Source: Lithospermum erythrorhizon
Taxonomy: Eukaryota > Streptophyta > Magnoliopsida > Boraginales > Boraginaceae
Assembly (NCBI GenBank): GCA_019722365.1
Contig: JADFUC010001981.1
Location: forward strand, 1 to 64,000
DNA: 64,000 nucleotides
Direction of reading: 5' to 3'
The position numbers were made by a program, and so were the translations under genes. Positions 1-10,968 of the stretch are shown piece after piece (within the stretch, counting starts at the first letter, position 1; every line of letters starts with the position of its first letter). The notes under the pieces were generated by a model that made no database searches, had not been told where the DNA came from, and saw only the letters and a list, made by a program, of their open reading frames with translations.

Positions 1-231
1 CTCAGTGGCTACGTTTCGAGTTACATGTGCAAAGGTTTAATCGCCATACCATGTTGAGCAATAGGCACTAACAGCATATAAGTCCCAATTAATCTGCTCC
101 GGATTGTAGATTTCTCTAGTTGCCATCATGTTTCGGCCGCTCTCTGCAGCGGCCACGGTCACCAGAGCAACCAACAGAGTGACAAGGAATGTAACTTTTC
201 TCATCATTGGTATAAAGGAATTTGTATTCAT
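1..231 (-). pseudogene. PR-4/barwin-like gene copy, broken and cut by the window edge
   Basis: The frame opens with an ATG at 231 and encodes a hydrophobic signal peptide (about residues 12-29, ending VAAA) followed by the first barwin block, [21 protein letters not shown]. This block is nearly the same as in the intact gene at 3894-4331. A TAA stop follows directly after GD (residue 64), and the next 35 bases keep only weak resemblance to the intact copy, with a length change of about 2 bases. In the PR-4 family the His in the ATYH motif contributes to RNase activity; here that position is Glu (ATRE). A TATA box at 289-297 is well placed. It is probably a pseudogene; only a splice arrangement hidden beyond the left edge could rescue it. 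The copy is divergent from, and head-to-head with, the intact gene 3.66 kb away. Confidence 0.75.
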
Positions 232-288
232 TATTGTATAAGATTAGTTACAATATGGTTTTGATATGGAATGAAGACAAGTCTGTTT

Positions 289-297
289 CTATTTATA
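289..297 (-). promoter_or_regulatory. TATA box of the broken PR-4-like copy
   Basis: TATAAATAG read on the minus strand, 58 bases before the ATG at 231. The intact paralogue has the identical nonamer 45 bases before its ATG, so the core promoter was duplicated together with the gene. Confidence 0.6.
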
Positions 298-3200
298 GCA
301 AGTTGAAGATTGTGACAACTCTGTCTTTGTTACAAGTTACAAATACACATGGAGAATATTTATAACTATGCTAAAAAAGATCACTGGGTTGAGTGGGTTC
401 GAGTCAGCTTTGTCAAATTATTAGTTATTGTCATTGGTTCTTCCAAATTCATCAATTACAATAAGACGGCATAAATTTGTCTCGTGTCTTTTTGCTTCAC
501 TACATAAATGGAAGAATGTCAAATTAGAACTCTTAGACAAACAGTAGTAGGGCAAATTGGGGTGTTTACTATTGTGGAATATCAATTAGTCTTCTAAGGC
601 ATATACTTGAGACACATACTTTCTCAAATCACACTTGCTAGATCACTCTCATTAGGAATTTCATTCCAACTCTGATCAAAATATCTTGAAAGACATAAAT
701 GTTGGTGGATATAGCTAGGATCTTTTGTCACATAGACTTATTAGCAATACTTGTTTTTATACATAGATTTGCTGACTTCGTTGAACTAATCACGTCCAAT
801 GTATATAGCTAAAACTGTGTGACAGAGACTTGGGCATACTTGTTCGCATACATAGGTTTCCGACTGCGGACTAAGCAAGGACGGAACGGCCCGCCCCTTC
901 CCACCCCAGATTGTTACATATTAGTACAAATTATAGATATTATAGAATGAAACCAAATAGATTGCTAGCAAAGTTGGTAGGTGTTAGACTTTCATAGGAT
1001 TAATACGTTCAAGTCTTGTCATCTCGAGTAAGGTGTTGGAGCTTTCTAATTTAGGATTAGCTTTCATAGGATTAGCTACGTTCAAGTCTTGTCATCTTGA
1101 GCAAAGTTGGTAGAATGTTAGACTTTCAATTTAGTTTTAAGGCATTTTTTCCTCTCAAATTGGCCACCCTATTTTAATTTTTTAAATTTTGACCTACTTC
1201 ATTTCATCATGATTCGTCCCACTTATCTAAGATCCCATCTCGAGTAATAGATAATTAAATACAGTATATGAATATTCATCAATGAAACTGAGTTTTTCCG
1301 TAGCTCCTAAAGTCATACGCATAGCTATATTCCAAATTACATAGTTGTCTTCATTCGTTAATATTCTAATAATTGCTATTCCAGAATTTTCGAAAGGATG
1401 ATATCCTATATATTCTCCATTGAAGGTTTGATTTGAACCTTAAATTGATCCAAAATTAACAATTGCTTCAGCATTCGAAATTTGTGCTGTATTTTCATTT
1501 TGCTTCACATTTCGTTTCTTCTTCCATTATCAAAAGAAATTGCTGTAAGAGATTATAGTAAATTGCAAGTAAGAAGGCTTGAAATCAAGCAATTCAGAGA
1601 AGAAAATTGTAGACCATTTCGAAGGAAGAAGAAGGAAAAGTGTTTGAGAAATGAAAAATTGTACTCTTTCTCTTATCAATTATGATACAGTTGTAATCAA
1701 AAGATTATACTACGTATATTATATGTTGTATCTATCATGTATTTTATCTATCTATATATCTTATATTACAAATCGATAACATACACCCATGCCAAAACTG
1801 TTAACTCAAGATCTTGCTTGTAACAAACTTCCTCAATCTTTATGTTGAGTAGGCAATGTGGTATGATCACTTGAGCTGTGATATTTGCTTCTGCTTGTAT
1901 CATAGCTCCTGAAGGTCTTGTAGTCATCATCAATAGCAAGCCGAGTTGGTAGTTTCTTTGTTCTGTTTTCGAGTTAATTGTCAATTTGGTTCTATAAAAT
2001 GAAATCAAGTTGTGTTTTGGTTCTTATTAGTTCAAACATTGAGATTTAGTCCTGAAAATGACTATGTAGTACGATTTTAGTCCCTAATTTGCTGTGATAC
2101 ACAAATTGTGGAATTACAGTTTTGATGAAATTGGGGATCAAATTATACCTACATAATCTTTTTATGAGACAAAATTCCAACTTTGAAACCGTAATCACCG
2201 CCACATGATCACCACCAAAAAACCCCAATCACCACCCACGAGGAGGTGGAAACCGTAACCCTTTGATTAAAATCCATAGAAAGTCTACCTTAATTTTTTT
2301 TTCAATTAAAACTGAAATTGAAAAAAAAAGGGAGGGGTTGCGATTTTTTAGTGGGTGGGGGAGGTTCACGACAACTCCAAGGGGTAGCGTAGGGGTTTCA
2401 TTGACTTTCATGGGAGTAGGGGGAGGCGCGGGCACTGAGGAGGAATGAGGGAAAGTTTGCTGACTTTCAAGGGGTGGGGTGGGGGGGGGTGGCGACTTTC
2501 GGGGGGGTAGAGTGGGTTTGATATTGTGTGGGGGAGGGTGTTTTTGGGGTGGGGGTGATGATGATGGTGGTGGAAGAGTGGTGGTGGTTATGTCAATTGA
2601 GAAGAAGAAGGAAAAAAAAGGAGAAAGAAGAAGAAAGGATTTTTAAAAATGAGAGGCAATTTAGTATTTTTACGAAGTGTGTTATTTTTAGTAAAATTAT
2701 TTGCCAATCATTTCACGATGACTCCTCTCCTTTCAAATTTCTCATAATCCTCCATCGAAAATAAATTGACAATTAACTCTTCTACTGCAGCTCGCTCTGA
2801 AATGGTCTTATCTCCCTCCTTTCTAATTAATTCATTATATAGCAAAATATTTTGTTCATTTCTTGTCGTTCACATTTTGATACAACTTTTTGCTTTGAGC
2901 TTTTAAAAAATATTTAATATCATTCTTTATCTTCCTTAAAAATAATCAAATAAATTAGTTTTCTTATTAAGCAACTTTTAATTATATGATCATGTAATTA
3001 GAGACGGAAGGATTACGTAACTTAAACTTGGTCGTCCCTACTTGTAAACTTCTAGGTGACATGCATGCATGAATATTAATTCAAAGCATTATGCCAAACG
3101 GAAACGAAAAGTCAGCTTGCATCATGGACTTGTCCAACGCCCTGTATTTCAAGACTCAAGAATTAATTGGGTACTAATTAATATCTTTTTGGCCGGTCAG

Positions 3201-3795
3201 ATTTTAATTGAGCTTTTTATCGAATAAATACTGTCTTGATTTTTTATTTAATTATATTATTAAAAAAAATTAAAAAATTATTATTATAAAGTATTTAAAA
3301 TAGAATCAATTATATAAATTTTATATTTTTTTAGAATAATTAATTGTCAAAAATCAATTTAAAAAATAAACGTTAATTAAAATTTATTGGAGGGAGTAGA
3401 ACAATACCAAAATTACATCACATTGGATAAAGAGTTAGATTTGTAACATTGATATGTGTGACACTGCCACAATTTAGGTACAAATTTTGTATATCTAATT
3501 TTGAAAATTCTCTCCAAAATCATTTGTTGCTTTTTTCTGGTATACAATACTCCTTTTTGGCAAACTTACACTTCTTTTTCATTGTTTTATAATAATATTA
3601 CTATACATAAGTGATATATAAAAGAAAAAAAAAACAAAGAGATCAAATAGTAAAGCCGCCTCGTTTGAGTATCTATGAAAAATTCAATAGGAATTAATTT
3701 AGATAGATCAGACAGAAACTCCAAATTGAAGATGACTCAAGACTTTGAAAATATGGTTACGCAATTAAGAAAATGTGAAAGGGTAGGCTAAAGAC
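298..3795. other. Shared divergent intergenic region of the two PR-4 copies
   Basis: About 3.5 kb of AT-rich DNA with no convincing gene. It holds a direct repeat at 989-1126, a G-rich tract at 2456-2535 and, near 3230-3400, an AT-rich stretch ending in GGAGGGAGTAG that resembles the end of a plant Stowaway-type MITE. Short open frames here have no recognisable domains and biased, low-complexity composition. Confidence 0.5.
989..1126. repeat. Degenerate direct duplication of about 72 bp
   Basis: The phrase CTTTCATAGGATTA..ACGTTCAAGTCTTGTCATCT-GAG occurs at 989-1034 and again at 1061-1106. The preceding phrase TTGGTAG-GTTAGACTTT (from 974) recurs at 1107-1126. It looks like a local tandem duplication with a few indels. 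No function is evident. Confidence 0.6.
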
Positions 3796-3801
3796 TTGAC
3801 C
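3796..3801 (+). promoter_or_regulatory. W-box-like element upstream of PR-4
   Basis: TTGACC (in CTTGACCT) lies 40 bases before the TATA box. TTGAC[C/T] is the core bound by WRKY transcription factors, which commonly drive pathogen- and wound-induced PR genes. A single hexamer can occur by chance, so this is suggestive only. Confidence 0.35.
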
Positions 3802-3840
3802 TCATTGAATTTTCTATGAACATTGCTCAAAACAATCTGC

Positions 3841-3849
3841 TATAAATAG
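3841..3849 (+). promoter_or_regulatory. TATA box of PR-4
   Basis: TATAAATAG, 45 bases before the ATG at 3894, giving a short 5' leader of about 20 bases if transcription starts at the usual spacing. The same nonamer precedes the broken paralogue. Confidence 0.7.
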
Positions 3850-3893
3850 AATAGATTTCCTCCCCCATAACCAAATTAGCTATAACTACCAAC

Positions 3894-4331
3894 ATGAACA
3901 AAACAATGACAATGCTATCACTCTGCATTGCATTTTTGGTTGCTCTGGCGGCAACCGCCGCGGCGCAAAGCGCCACCAATGTGAGGGCAACTTACCACAA
4001 CTACAACCCAGAGCAAAATGGGTGGAGCCTATATGCTGTAAGTGCATATTGTTCAACATGGTATGGTGACAGGCCCATTGAATGGAGGTCAAGATATGGG
4101 TGGACAGCATTTTGTCACCCAACTCCTCAAGGGCAAGCTGTTTGTGGCAGATGTGTGAGGGTGACAAATACTGCTACTGGAAATCAAGAAACAGTACGGA
4201 TTGTTGATCAATGCCAAAATGGTGGGATGGATTTGGATGTTGGAGTGTTCAATAGACTTGATACTAATGGGCAAGGAAGATTTAATGGTCACCTTACTGT
4301 GAACTATGAATTTGTGAACTGTGGTGACTAA
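3894..4331 (+). CDS. PR4: PR-4 family barwin-domain protein (secreted, no hevein domain)
   Basis: A complete 145-residue single-exon frame, from ATG at 3894 to TAA at 4329-4331. Residues 1-24 form a signal peptide ending TAAA, with probable cleavage before Gln25, so the protein should enter the secretory pathway. Residues 25-145 are one barwin domain with all six cysteines (53, 74, 84, 87, 107, 143), which form three disulfides in the family, and the landmarks YNPEQ, AYCSTW, GWTAFC, CGRC-RVTN, VRIVDQC-NGG-DLDV and [10 protein letters not shown]. His35 and His133 match the two histidines linked to RNase activity in wheat-type PR-4 proteins. No hevein-type chitin-binding domain precedes the barwin domain, so this is the class II type. 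Family members are antifungal, bind chitin weakly and are induced by wounding or infection. TATA and W-box-like sites fit inducible expression. It appears intact and functional. Confidence 0.95.
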   Translation: MNKTMTMLSLCIAFLVALAATAAAQSATNVRATYHNYNPEQNGWSLYAVSAYCSTWYGDRPIEWRSRYGWTAFCHPTPQGQAVCGRCVRVTNTATGNQETVRIVDQCQNGGMDLDVGVFNRLDTNGQGRFNGHLTVNYEFVNCGD

Positions 4332-4373
4332 TGAGCTAATAATTTTTATGTAAATGTATTTTGGGTTGTTTTC

Positions 4374-4418
4374 AATAATAAGCAGCACCTTTGTGCACAA
4401 TACAGCAAGATAAATAAA
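4374..4418 (+). terminator. Polyadenylation signals of PR-4
   Basis: AATAATA at 4374-4380 and AATAAA at 4413-4418, 43 and 82 bases after the stop codon, in a T-rich 3' context. This is consistent with plant near-upstream elements. Confidence 0.5.
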
Positions 4419-4420
4419 TG

Positions 4421-5682
4421 GAGGACTACTCTCATATGTAAACTCCACTTTCATTATATATCCAATTATAAACTTTGAATATGTTATGATTGCTTACTTT
4501 CTTGTTCTTAATAGGAGTATTATTTTAGGGAGTAACACGATATTAGTTAGGTTTGCAAAACTTTTAATTAAAAGATTTTACTAACTATTAAAAATTTAAT
4601 TTTTACTATAAATCGGTCTTATTTAAATACATTTGGCTAAGCTTATTAAGTTGCAATGTAACTTATAAATAGGTCACTTATTAGTTATGAAATTTATTTT
4701 GACTTGTTTGGCTAACATAACTTATAATGAGATTCTTTCTTACATGTTTGGATAACAATAACTATGTTTCTCGATAAAATCTTTTTCGAAATACGTAAAT
4801 GATAAAACGATTTATGCTTGACCTCAAACAAAGAAAAATTTTGTCAATGATTGGTTATTAAATAAAGGGTAATCAAGTAATTTATTTGATCAAATTAAAA
4901 AAATAAATTGGTATAAAATAAATTGGTGAAAAAATTCGAAATTGAAACGAGTCTAATTTATAGTACTAAGTATTTTTTTAGTATTAACATACTAAATGGT
5001 AGAATGGTAAATTCACCCCGTTCTCAAAATAGACACATGCCCACATCCTATTTTACCAATTTTGATTCCTAAACAAAATAAATCCTTTCAAAACAAATCT
5101 CATATTTTTAGTTCCCACTTTAATTAACCCATAATTTTAGTTTCCACTTTCAATTGATTACCAAATTCAAAACCACAAACCTCAAAAAAAAAAAAAAACC
5201 AAAATCTTCATAAACCCAAAATCTTCGTAAACCAACACAACTCTTCATAAAACATCAACCACCATTTCACAAAAACATGGTTAATAGATATTAACCACGT
5301 ACAAACACATTGATGGCTAAATTGGAGATTAATTTAGGTGCTTACACCTATTTAGTTAGATGATTGCTTACATAAGGGTAAAAAAGTAAATTCATATAAA
5401 TCTTAAAAATCTGATTAAAAAAAATAGAAAATCCCCATTTCACAAAGAACCCTCACTCCCCCATCAACTGTGAATCCCACGCCCACTTCCACCGCTCTCA
5501 CCATTTTATTACAGAGATACAAGCATTTAATTACACTAAATGCAATAACCCACAACATAAAGAAAATAATTTTAACTTCCCCACTCCCACCATTGATATT
5601 GACTCCATCAATTTCAATGATATCATAGTAGCAATAAACAGAGAGCTAGTTGAATAAACGGTGGACAATTTTGAGGAAAAGG
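4421..5682. other. Non-coding AT-rich flank
   Basis: No gene is seen. Around 4550-4760 there are phrases such as AACTTATAA and TTTGGCTAA typical of decayed plant hAT-type MITEs. One copy of the motif shared with 8503-8650 lies at 5264-5325. Confidence 0.4.
5264..5325 (+). repeat. Dispersed copy of the GTTAAT..ATTAACCACGTACAAACAC motif
   Basis: This 62-bp stretch (ATTTCACA-AAACAT-GTTAAT-ATTAACCACGTACAAACACATTGATGGCTAAATTG) is repeated twice in tandem at 8503-8650, on the other side of the solo LTR. The inner GTTAATGG-CATTAAC is an imperfect palindrome. Confidence 0.6.
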
Positions 5683-8085
5683 TGAAATAACCCGTTACGC
5701 GTAAGCGATTAAATTATATTATATATATCGTTTGGTGGTGGGACCCAGAGATAGTATAAATAATTTTGGAATAAAATCGATATACTGAGACTAGTATTAG
5801 ATGGGTAGTAATTTATGTCACGGCAAATAATACATTTGAAACCGTTTTCATTAATATTTAAACAGAACCTAGTAAATAAAACAAAGAACCAAACGTGCGA
5901 CTCTCCTTAACTCATTCTCAAAATATCTTCCACCAATCTTATCATCATTCATCCTTATCCAAAACCCACCCCCCTTCTCCCCACTGCTTGGTCGAGTTCA
6001 TCATCTCCTCCCCTTCCCCAAAAAATTTTTTCTTCCATTTTCTCTTCCTTAGGGCTCAAATACATGTTTCGATTTTTTCATCTTCCTCATCATCCTCTAC
6101 ACTTTAAGCATAAAGCAGTGTCAGAAGCTTTTTGTATTTTTAAGAAGGCGAAAGCTTTTTACTATTGACTATTATGACCAGTTTTGAAAGTTTAAATGGC
6201 ATGAGGTATCATTTAAGCTTGATTATGTGGATGGAAATTATAATTAATTTCAAAGTTGAAATGTGTTGAATGTTGTGAGTTGACTTTGCTGACTTTTTTC
6301 TGTACCTTTAAACTTTATTATGACAAGAGGCATCTAATATAGCTTGTTTCGTGGGTGTATGTTGGATTTTGGATGTTGATCGAGGAGAATATTGTTGAGT
6401 TAAGTTGTTGCAAGTTGAGTAGTATTTGGGGTTTTGATTAAAGATTGGCTATAAATGGCAAATTCAATGAAATCGATCATTTGGATTAATTAGAAATTGC
6501 TTAAAGTGATATTATCAGTAAAGGCATAATGGAAAATACAGTTGAATGATAATTTTGTCGTTTACTAGTCGTTTAAACGCACGTAGTAATCTTTTCCACG
6601 TAGAGTTGTTAAGTTGATAACGTAAATGTTGTTAAAAATGAAATTGTTAAGTGAATACTAAAATGGGGTTAAGGTTGTAAAAGTAGTAATCAGAAATTTT
6701 GGGTGTTAGTGATTACGCGTGGAGCGTGTGAAACGGCACTTGGATTAGCTAGACGTTGCTTTTATTATCAAGTAGCGAGGCGAAAGTATTTAACTCACGG
6801 TGTAGATTAATTTACTTTCTCGTGAATGTGTTGAATTTGGTGATAATTGTATACGTTTATCTATATATATTTTTGTGTTGATTGTTTGTGTATGATTAGT
6901 CAAGTTGAATAGTTGCTGTGTGTGGTGTTTTGTGGGATTTATAGGCTCGAGGTTAGACTGAAATAGCCAGGATGTTGATTTCTAGCCTGCTTGATCATTT
7001 TGGGGCTAGGGATGTTTTTGTTAGTTGATTGATATCGATGAGTTGTTTATGGGTCAAGACTTATGTTGAGTTGTATTATCCGGTAATTACCTTATACTTC
7101 GGTATGAGTGTGATGTCGTTGCCTCGTACTTCGCTACGAGTGTGTTGTTTATGAGTTGTTTAGTGGTTGTTGATGTATGTTGAAATTGTGATTATCCTAA
7201 GATTTGCCTCACTTGCATGAGCTGAGCATATTTACTGCACTGCTATGAGTGTGATGTTTGTTTATGTCGACGGGGCATAAGTTTTCTCCCCGCAGTCGAG
7301 GTTGACACAAAGCGCCTTAGTTGTTGAAATCCGGGTTTATGTCGAGTTGAGTTGTGTTGATTGAGTTGAGTTGAGTTGCGTTGATTGAGTTGATTGGGTT
7401 TAGTTGATTATAGTTGTATGTTCTGTACTAGACTGTGCATGTTTAGTTGATGAGCCTATTTAATTTAATGGAGCAATCGCAGGTCGATATTTTATGAAGT
7501 AAGTATGATCATGAACTCGCTTAATAATATTTTATCTCATATTATAATGGCCTCAATTGTATATAAGATTCTCGCAATAACTATCTATTTTACAAAATTA
7601 ACTATTCTTATTTACCTACGGGTGTGAGTTAATTCCACTTCAGATAAAGACTACTAAGCTGCAGATCTTACACCCTATTTAAGGGCTGGGCGGCATTTTA
7701 TTTGTGCCAGTTGATAGGAAGCATCGCCGCTTTGATTCGCCTGCGTGATCGATCAGTGCTTAGGGAGACTAAAGGCCGTAGATTCTCACGCCTTCTTTGT
7801 TGTTTTGGTTGTAGCGCCGATGGTTATATTGTGGTTATTTTGGGATGTCGACATATTGTTGACATTTTGTACTTTGGACAGCTTTGTTGTATATATGATG
7901 GTTTTGTGTGGTTGTGAAATACAAAGATGGATTTTTTAAACTATTCTTCTTAGATGTATGCTATTTTATTTTTTTATTTACAAGGTGTGAGTCTTTTCAA
8001 ATTGAGTCATTCATCGGTTTGGTGACTCGTGTCCGAATTTCGACGATTCTAACTCTCGCCACGAATTTTAGTGGGTCGCGTTACA
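5683..8085 (+). mobile_element. Solo LTR of a Ty3/gypsy retrotransposon, plus orientation
   Basis: It begins TGAAATAACCCGTTACGCG and ends GGGTCGCGTTACA, the TG..CA ends expected for an LTR. It is flanked by AAAGG on the left (5678-5682) and by AAGG directly after the terminal CA (8086-8089; AAAGG if the last A is shared). A promoter-like segment GAGATAGTATAAAT lies at about 5747-5760. The first 130 bases match, read on the opposite strand, the end of the solo LTR at 26979-29283, including GGTGGTGGGACC, GAGATAGTATAAAT and GGAATAAAAT-GATATAC-GAGA, so both belong to one family. No internal domain, primer site or second LTR adjoins it. The short open frames inside are not genes. Confidence 0.8.
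7091..7140 (+). repeat. Two hairpins in the solo LTR, one with a UUCG-type tetraloop
   Basis: CTTATACTTCGGTATGAG (7091-7108) folds as CTTATAC/GTATGAG with loop TTCG closed by C-G and one G.U pair. CTCGTACTTCGCTACGAG (7123-7140) folds as CTCGTA/TACGAG. The LTR is in sense orientation here, so these would form in its transcript. The stem sequence and spacing resemble the hairpin minisatellites in the array LTRs (see 40828-41165). Confidence 0.65.
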
Positions 8086-9559
8086 AAGGAAATCCACTTA
8101 GGAGGAAAATTGTGCATCGCTTGAAAATGCCCACAAAACTTTTCCAAATAATTCAAGAATGCTCTATTTTTATTCAAGAAAGCTCCGTTTTTTACTCAAG
8201 AATGCTCTGTTTTGGTCTTGTTTATAATCAACCAATTACAAAGACAAATGAAAACAACAAAGGTTACTAGGAAGCAAATGAAGAAGAAACTGCAAAAGTA
8301 ACTGAATCATTTTTCGGATTTTTCTTATTTTTAAAATAAATCAATGCAAAATTACAATAATACCCCTACTTACTGATGGGAAAAGACAAATATACCCCTA
8401 TTTTATTAGAACCGTTGGATGGTTGATCTCAAAGATCAGATGGTGTACACATGTGTAAGCAAGTGGCTTACTAATATATTATTTCAGAAAACATTAATCA
8501 TAATTTCACACAAACATAGTTAATGGACATTAACCACGTACAAACACATTGATGGCTAAATTGACATTACTTAAGAAAATATTAACCACAATTTCACACA
8601 AACATAGTTAATGGGCATTAACCACGTACAAACACATTGATGACTAAAACATCAGAACGAAATAAATTTAATCAATCAGTCAAACATCATTATTAACAAA
8701 CCCAAAAATATAAATTTAATCGATTTAATTCACTTTGATAAATCATCATTCAAATAAGTCAAGAAAATACCAAAATAAAAATAAAATCATCCCAAATTCA
8801 CCAAAAATACAAAAACAAAAAAATCATTACTAACAAACCCAAAAATATAAATCTAATCTACCAAATTCACTTCACTATATCATCATTCAAATTAATCAAG
8901 AAAATATCAGAATAAAAATCATCCTAAATTCACCAAAAAATACCAAAAATTAATTTCCTAAAATAATTTAAAATTAGAAGTATGATGTTGAATAATATCT
9001 GAAGGAGTTGAAGAAGAATGGGGTAGAGAAAATTAATATAATGAGGAGAAATTGGTTATGAGATTTTTGGTTTCATAATTTGAAAATTGGATATTATTCT
9101 CTGTAACCACATGTTATTAATGAGCAAAGATCTTTGGTTGTGCTTCAGGAACGGTAAAGATAGAAATGCCCTTATTTATATGTAACCATTACTGTATATC
9201 ATATACTGTTGTCAATTCAAAATTAACAAAACAAAGTCGTCGATATATTGTTTGTGGAACTAACAAATATCAATTCGTCGTGCATGAAAGAATGCATATA
9301 TTATTAATATGGTTATGACGTTTGACAATTTACTGGATATGACATTACCCTAAACATAAATTTTTATGCAATGATTGTGATTTCAATTTCAACATAATTG
9401 AGTAAGCACCCAAGCGCACTCTCAGGTGAATTTGTCACGGAATTGAAATTAATTCTAAATTTTATTCCAATTTCAAATAAAATTTTGGCGTTTGATAAAA
9501 TATGAAATTGAATTAGAATATATATATATTTTGTTAAACCGCCTGGCTTTCTAATAAAA
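8086..9559. other. Non-coding flank with tandem motif and decayed repeats
   Basis: No gene is seen. The 88-bp tandem duplication is at 8503-8650. At 8840-8940 a stretch (AATCATCATTCAAATTAATCAAGAAAATA) repeats one at about 8740-8790. At 9430-9540 GGAATTGAAATT-type phrases resemble the MITE-like DNA at 10590-10640 and 14480-14650, so the LINE fragment may sit inside such an element. Confidence 0.4.
8503..8650 (+). repeat. 88-bp tandem duplication of the GTTAATGG-CATTAACCACG motif
   Basis: ATTTCACACAAACATAG starts at 8503 and again at 8591 (period 88). Each copy continues with TTAATGG-CATTAACCACGTACAAACACATTGATG-CTAAA. A third copy is at 5264-5325. Confidence 0.7.
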
Positions 9560-10600
9560 AATAAAAATAATTGTCAATACATCGCTTATGGGTTAAAACC
9601 TACAAAATAAAATAAAAACTCAATCGTGATCTAAAAGAGGCTGTACTAATCACAAAAAACATAAGCCAAAAGTAAAACAATAGTAACAAGTATCCATAAT
9701 AAAAGTACAAAAACATAATAACACCCACATGCGGGTGACCTTCAAGTCTTCGACATGCAAACGGCATCTTAAAACCAACATACCAAGTCAACCGCAAGAC
9801 ATATCAACACCCCTACTCGAGATCAAGAGATAACGTGCGAAGCTTTCCATCCACCTCATCTGGACGCCAGGAGAAGGATCGTTGTTCTGCAAGTGCAGCT
9901 TTAGCCACCCACCGCTTGTTTTGCTCCACGCCAAACATGGATCAACTCCGACCTGCTAACCGCAAAAAGAAGACCCTGACCACCATATTACGTCAAAGCC
10001 AATGGTTCTCTTACTAGACTACGCGAAAGTTAAGAAGGAATCGCCCACCCGAGCATCCAATAAACCTCTAATGTAACACCACTCCAAAATATGATAAGCA
10101 GCGAGAAGCTCAACATCCAAAGCAGAGGTAGCAGGCAAACAGAAACCCACAACCATAACAATACACCCCTGAGCATCCCGAATGATACCTCCAAGCCCCC
10201 CAAGCATCCTTAAAAGCACCATCAATATTAAGTTTAAAGTGACCCCTTGAGGTTTGATCCACATCAACTCTTACTCCATTCCCTCGGCACGGTTTGAGGA
10301 TGGTCATTGAACGCGCGTAAACCTCGAAGTTCCCCTTCCAATGATTACACGCACATGCCGTGAATGGACAATGATAGAAAGGCAATGATTAATGCGCTTG
10401 ACAATCCCATGAAAGCAATACCGTTGCTCTCCATGTTTAGCCTTATTACGGGCCACCCATAACGACCAAAGAATTAACACAGGAATGAGCCGACGGATAT
10501 GACCCTTTTCAGACACAGTAAGGCTCCAAGCCTTGAAAACAAGATGGAGCTGAGTGAAAATCTGCTTCACAAAATACATTACCATCAATTCCATTCAAAA
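9560..10600 (-). mobile_element. LINE (non-LTR retrotransposon) 3' fragment with RNase H-like domain
   Basis: Minus-strand frames at 10019-10594 spell the C-terminal part of a plant L1-type ORF2 across two frameshifts. First comes LILWSLWVARNKAKHG, typical of the region after the zf-RVT domain. Then come KLNIDGAFKDAWGA, GGIIRDAQG and ALDVELLAAYHILEW, the first strand, the D and the E-containing helix of the LINE RNase H-like domain. DNA from 9560 to about 10010 is the probable 3' UTR. The endonuclease and reverse transcriptase are absent, as expected for a 5'-truncated insertion. It is inactive. Confidence 0.8.
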
Positions 10601-10968
10601 ACAAAAGAATTTCGATTTCAATTCCATGCCATTTCCATAAAAAACATGCTGATAATGGTATGTTTGTAAATAAATTTAAAAGGAAGGGCAAATATGTTAT
10701 TTCACTTTCTAAAACACAAACCAAAGATTATTTGTGGAATATAAGATAGGAGTATTTGAACAGCCCTCTCATCTCTCGCCTCCGAACGCCGCCGCCACAC
10801 ACCGCCCCACGCCGCTCACCACCTGCTCCAGCACACTTGAATCACCTGTTTCTTTACAAACCTCTAGATCCTACTCTTGTTTATTTGTAATTATTATAGA
10901 TTTCATGTTTAGTTTATGAAATTGGGTATGCTAGTGTTGAATTTTGGATATGGAATTGAGGGAGATCA
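10601..10968. other. Short region with a CG-rich tract, no clear gene
   Basis: 10755-10850 is unusually C-rich (repeated CCGCC and CACC) and is followed by T-rich DNA. It could be a 5' leader of a former gene or the R region of a further LTR, cut by the LTR that starts at 10969. The 61-residue open frame here has no recognisable domain. Confidence 0.3.

Noticed and set aside
3886..4454. Minus-strand open frames of 93 and 121 codons over the PR-4 gene
   Set aside because: They are antisense shadows of the strongly supported PR-4 coding sequence.
5895..6107. 70-codon serine-rich frame in the solo LTR
   Set aside because: It falls in the pyrimidine-rich leader of an LTR and has no counterpart in the related solo LTR.
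7702..8270. Overlapping 64-120-codon frames at the end of the solo LTR
   Set aside because: They cross the LTR boundary and target duplication, so they cannot be an ancient gene; no domain is seen.
10734..10919. Possible first exon of a gene (Pro/Thr-rich 61 codons)
   Set aside because: Only C-rich composition supports it; there is no conserved motif, and the region is cut by an LTR.
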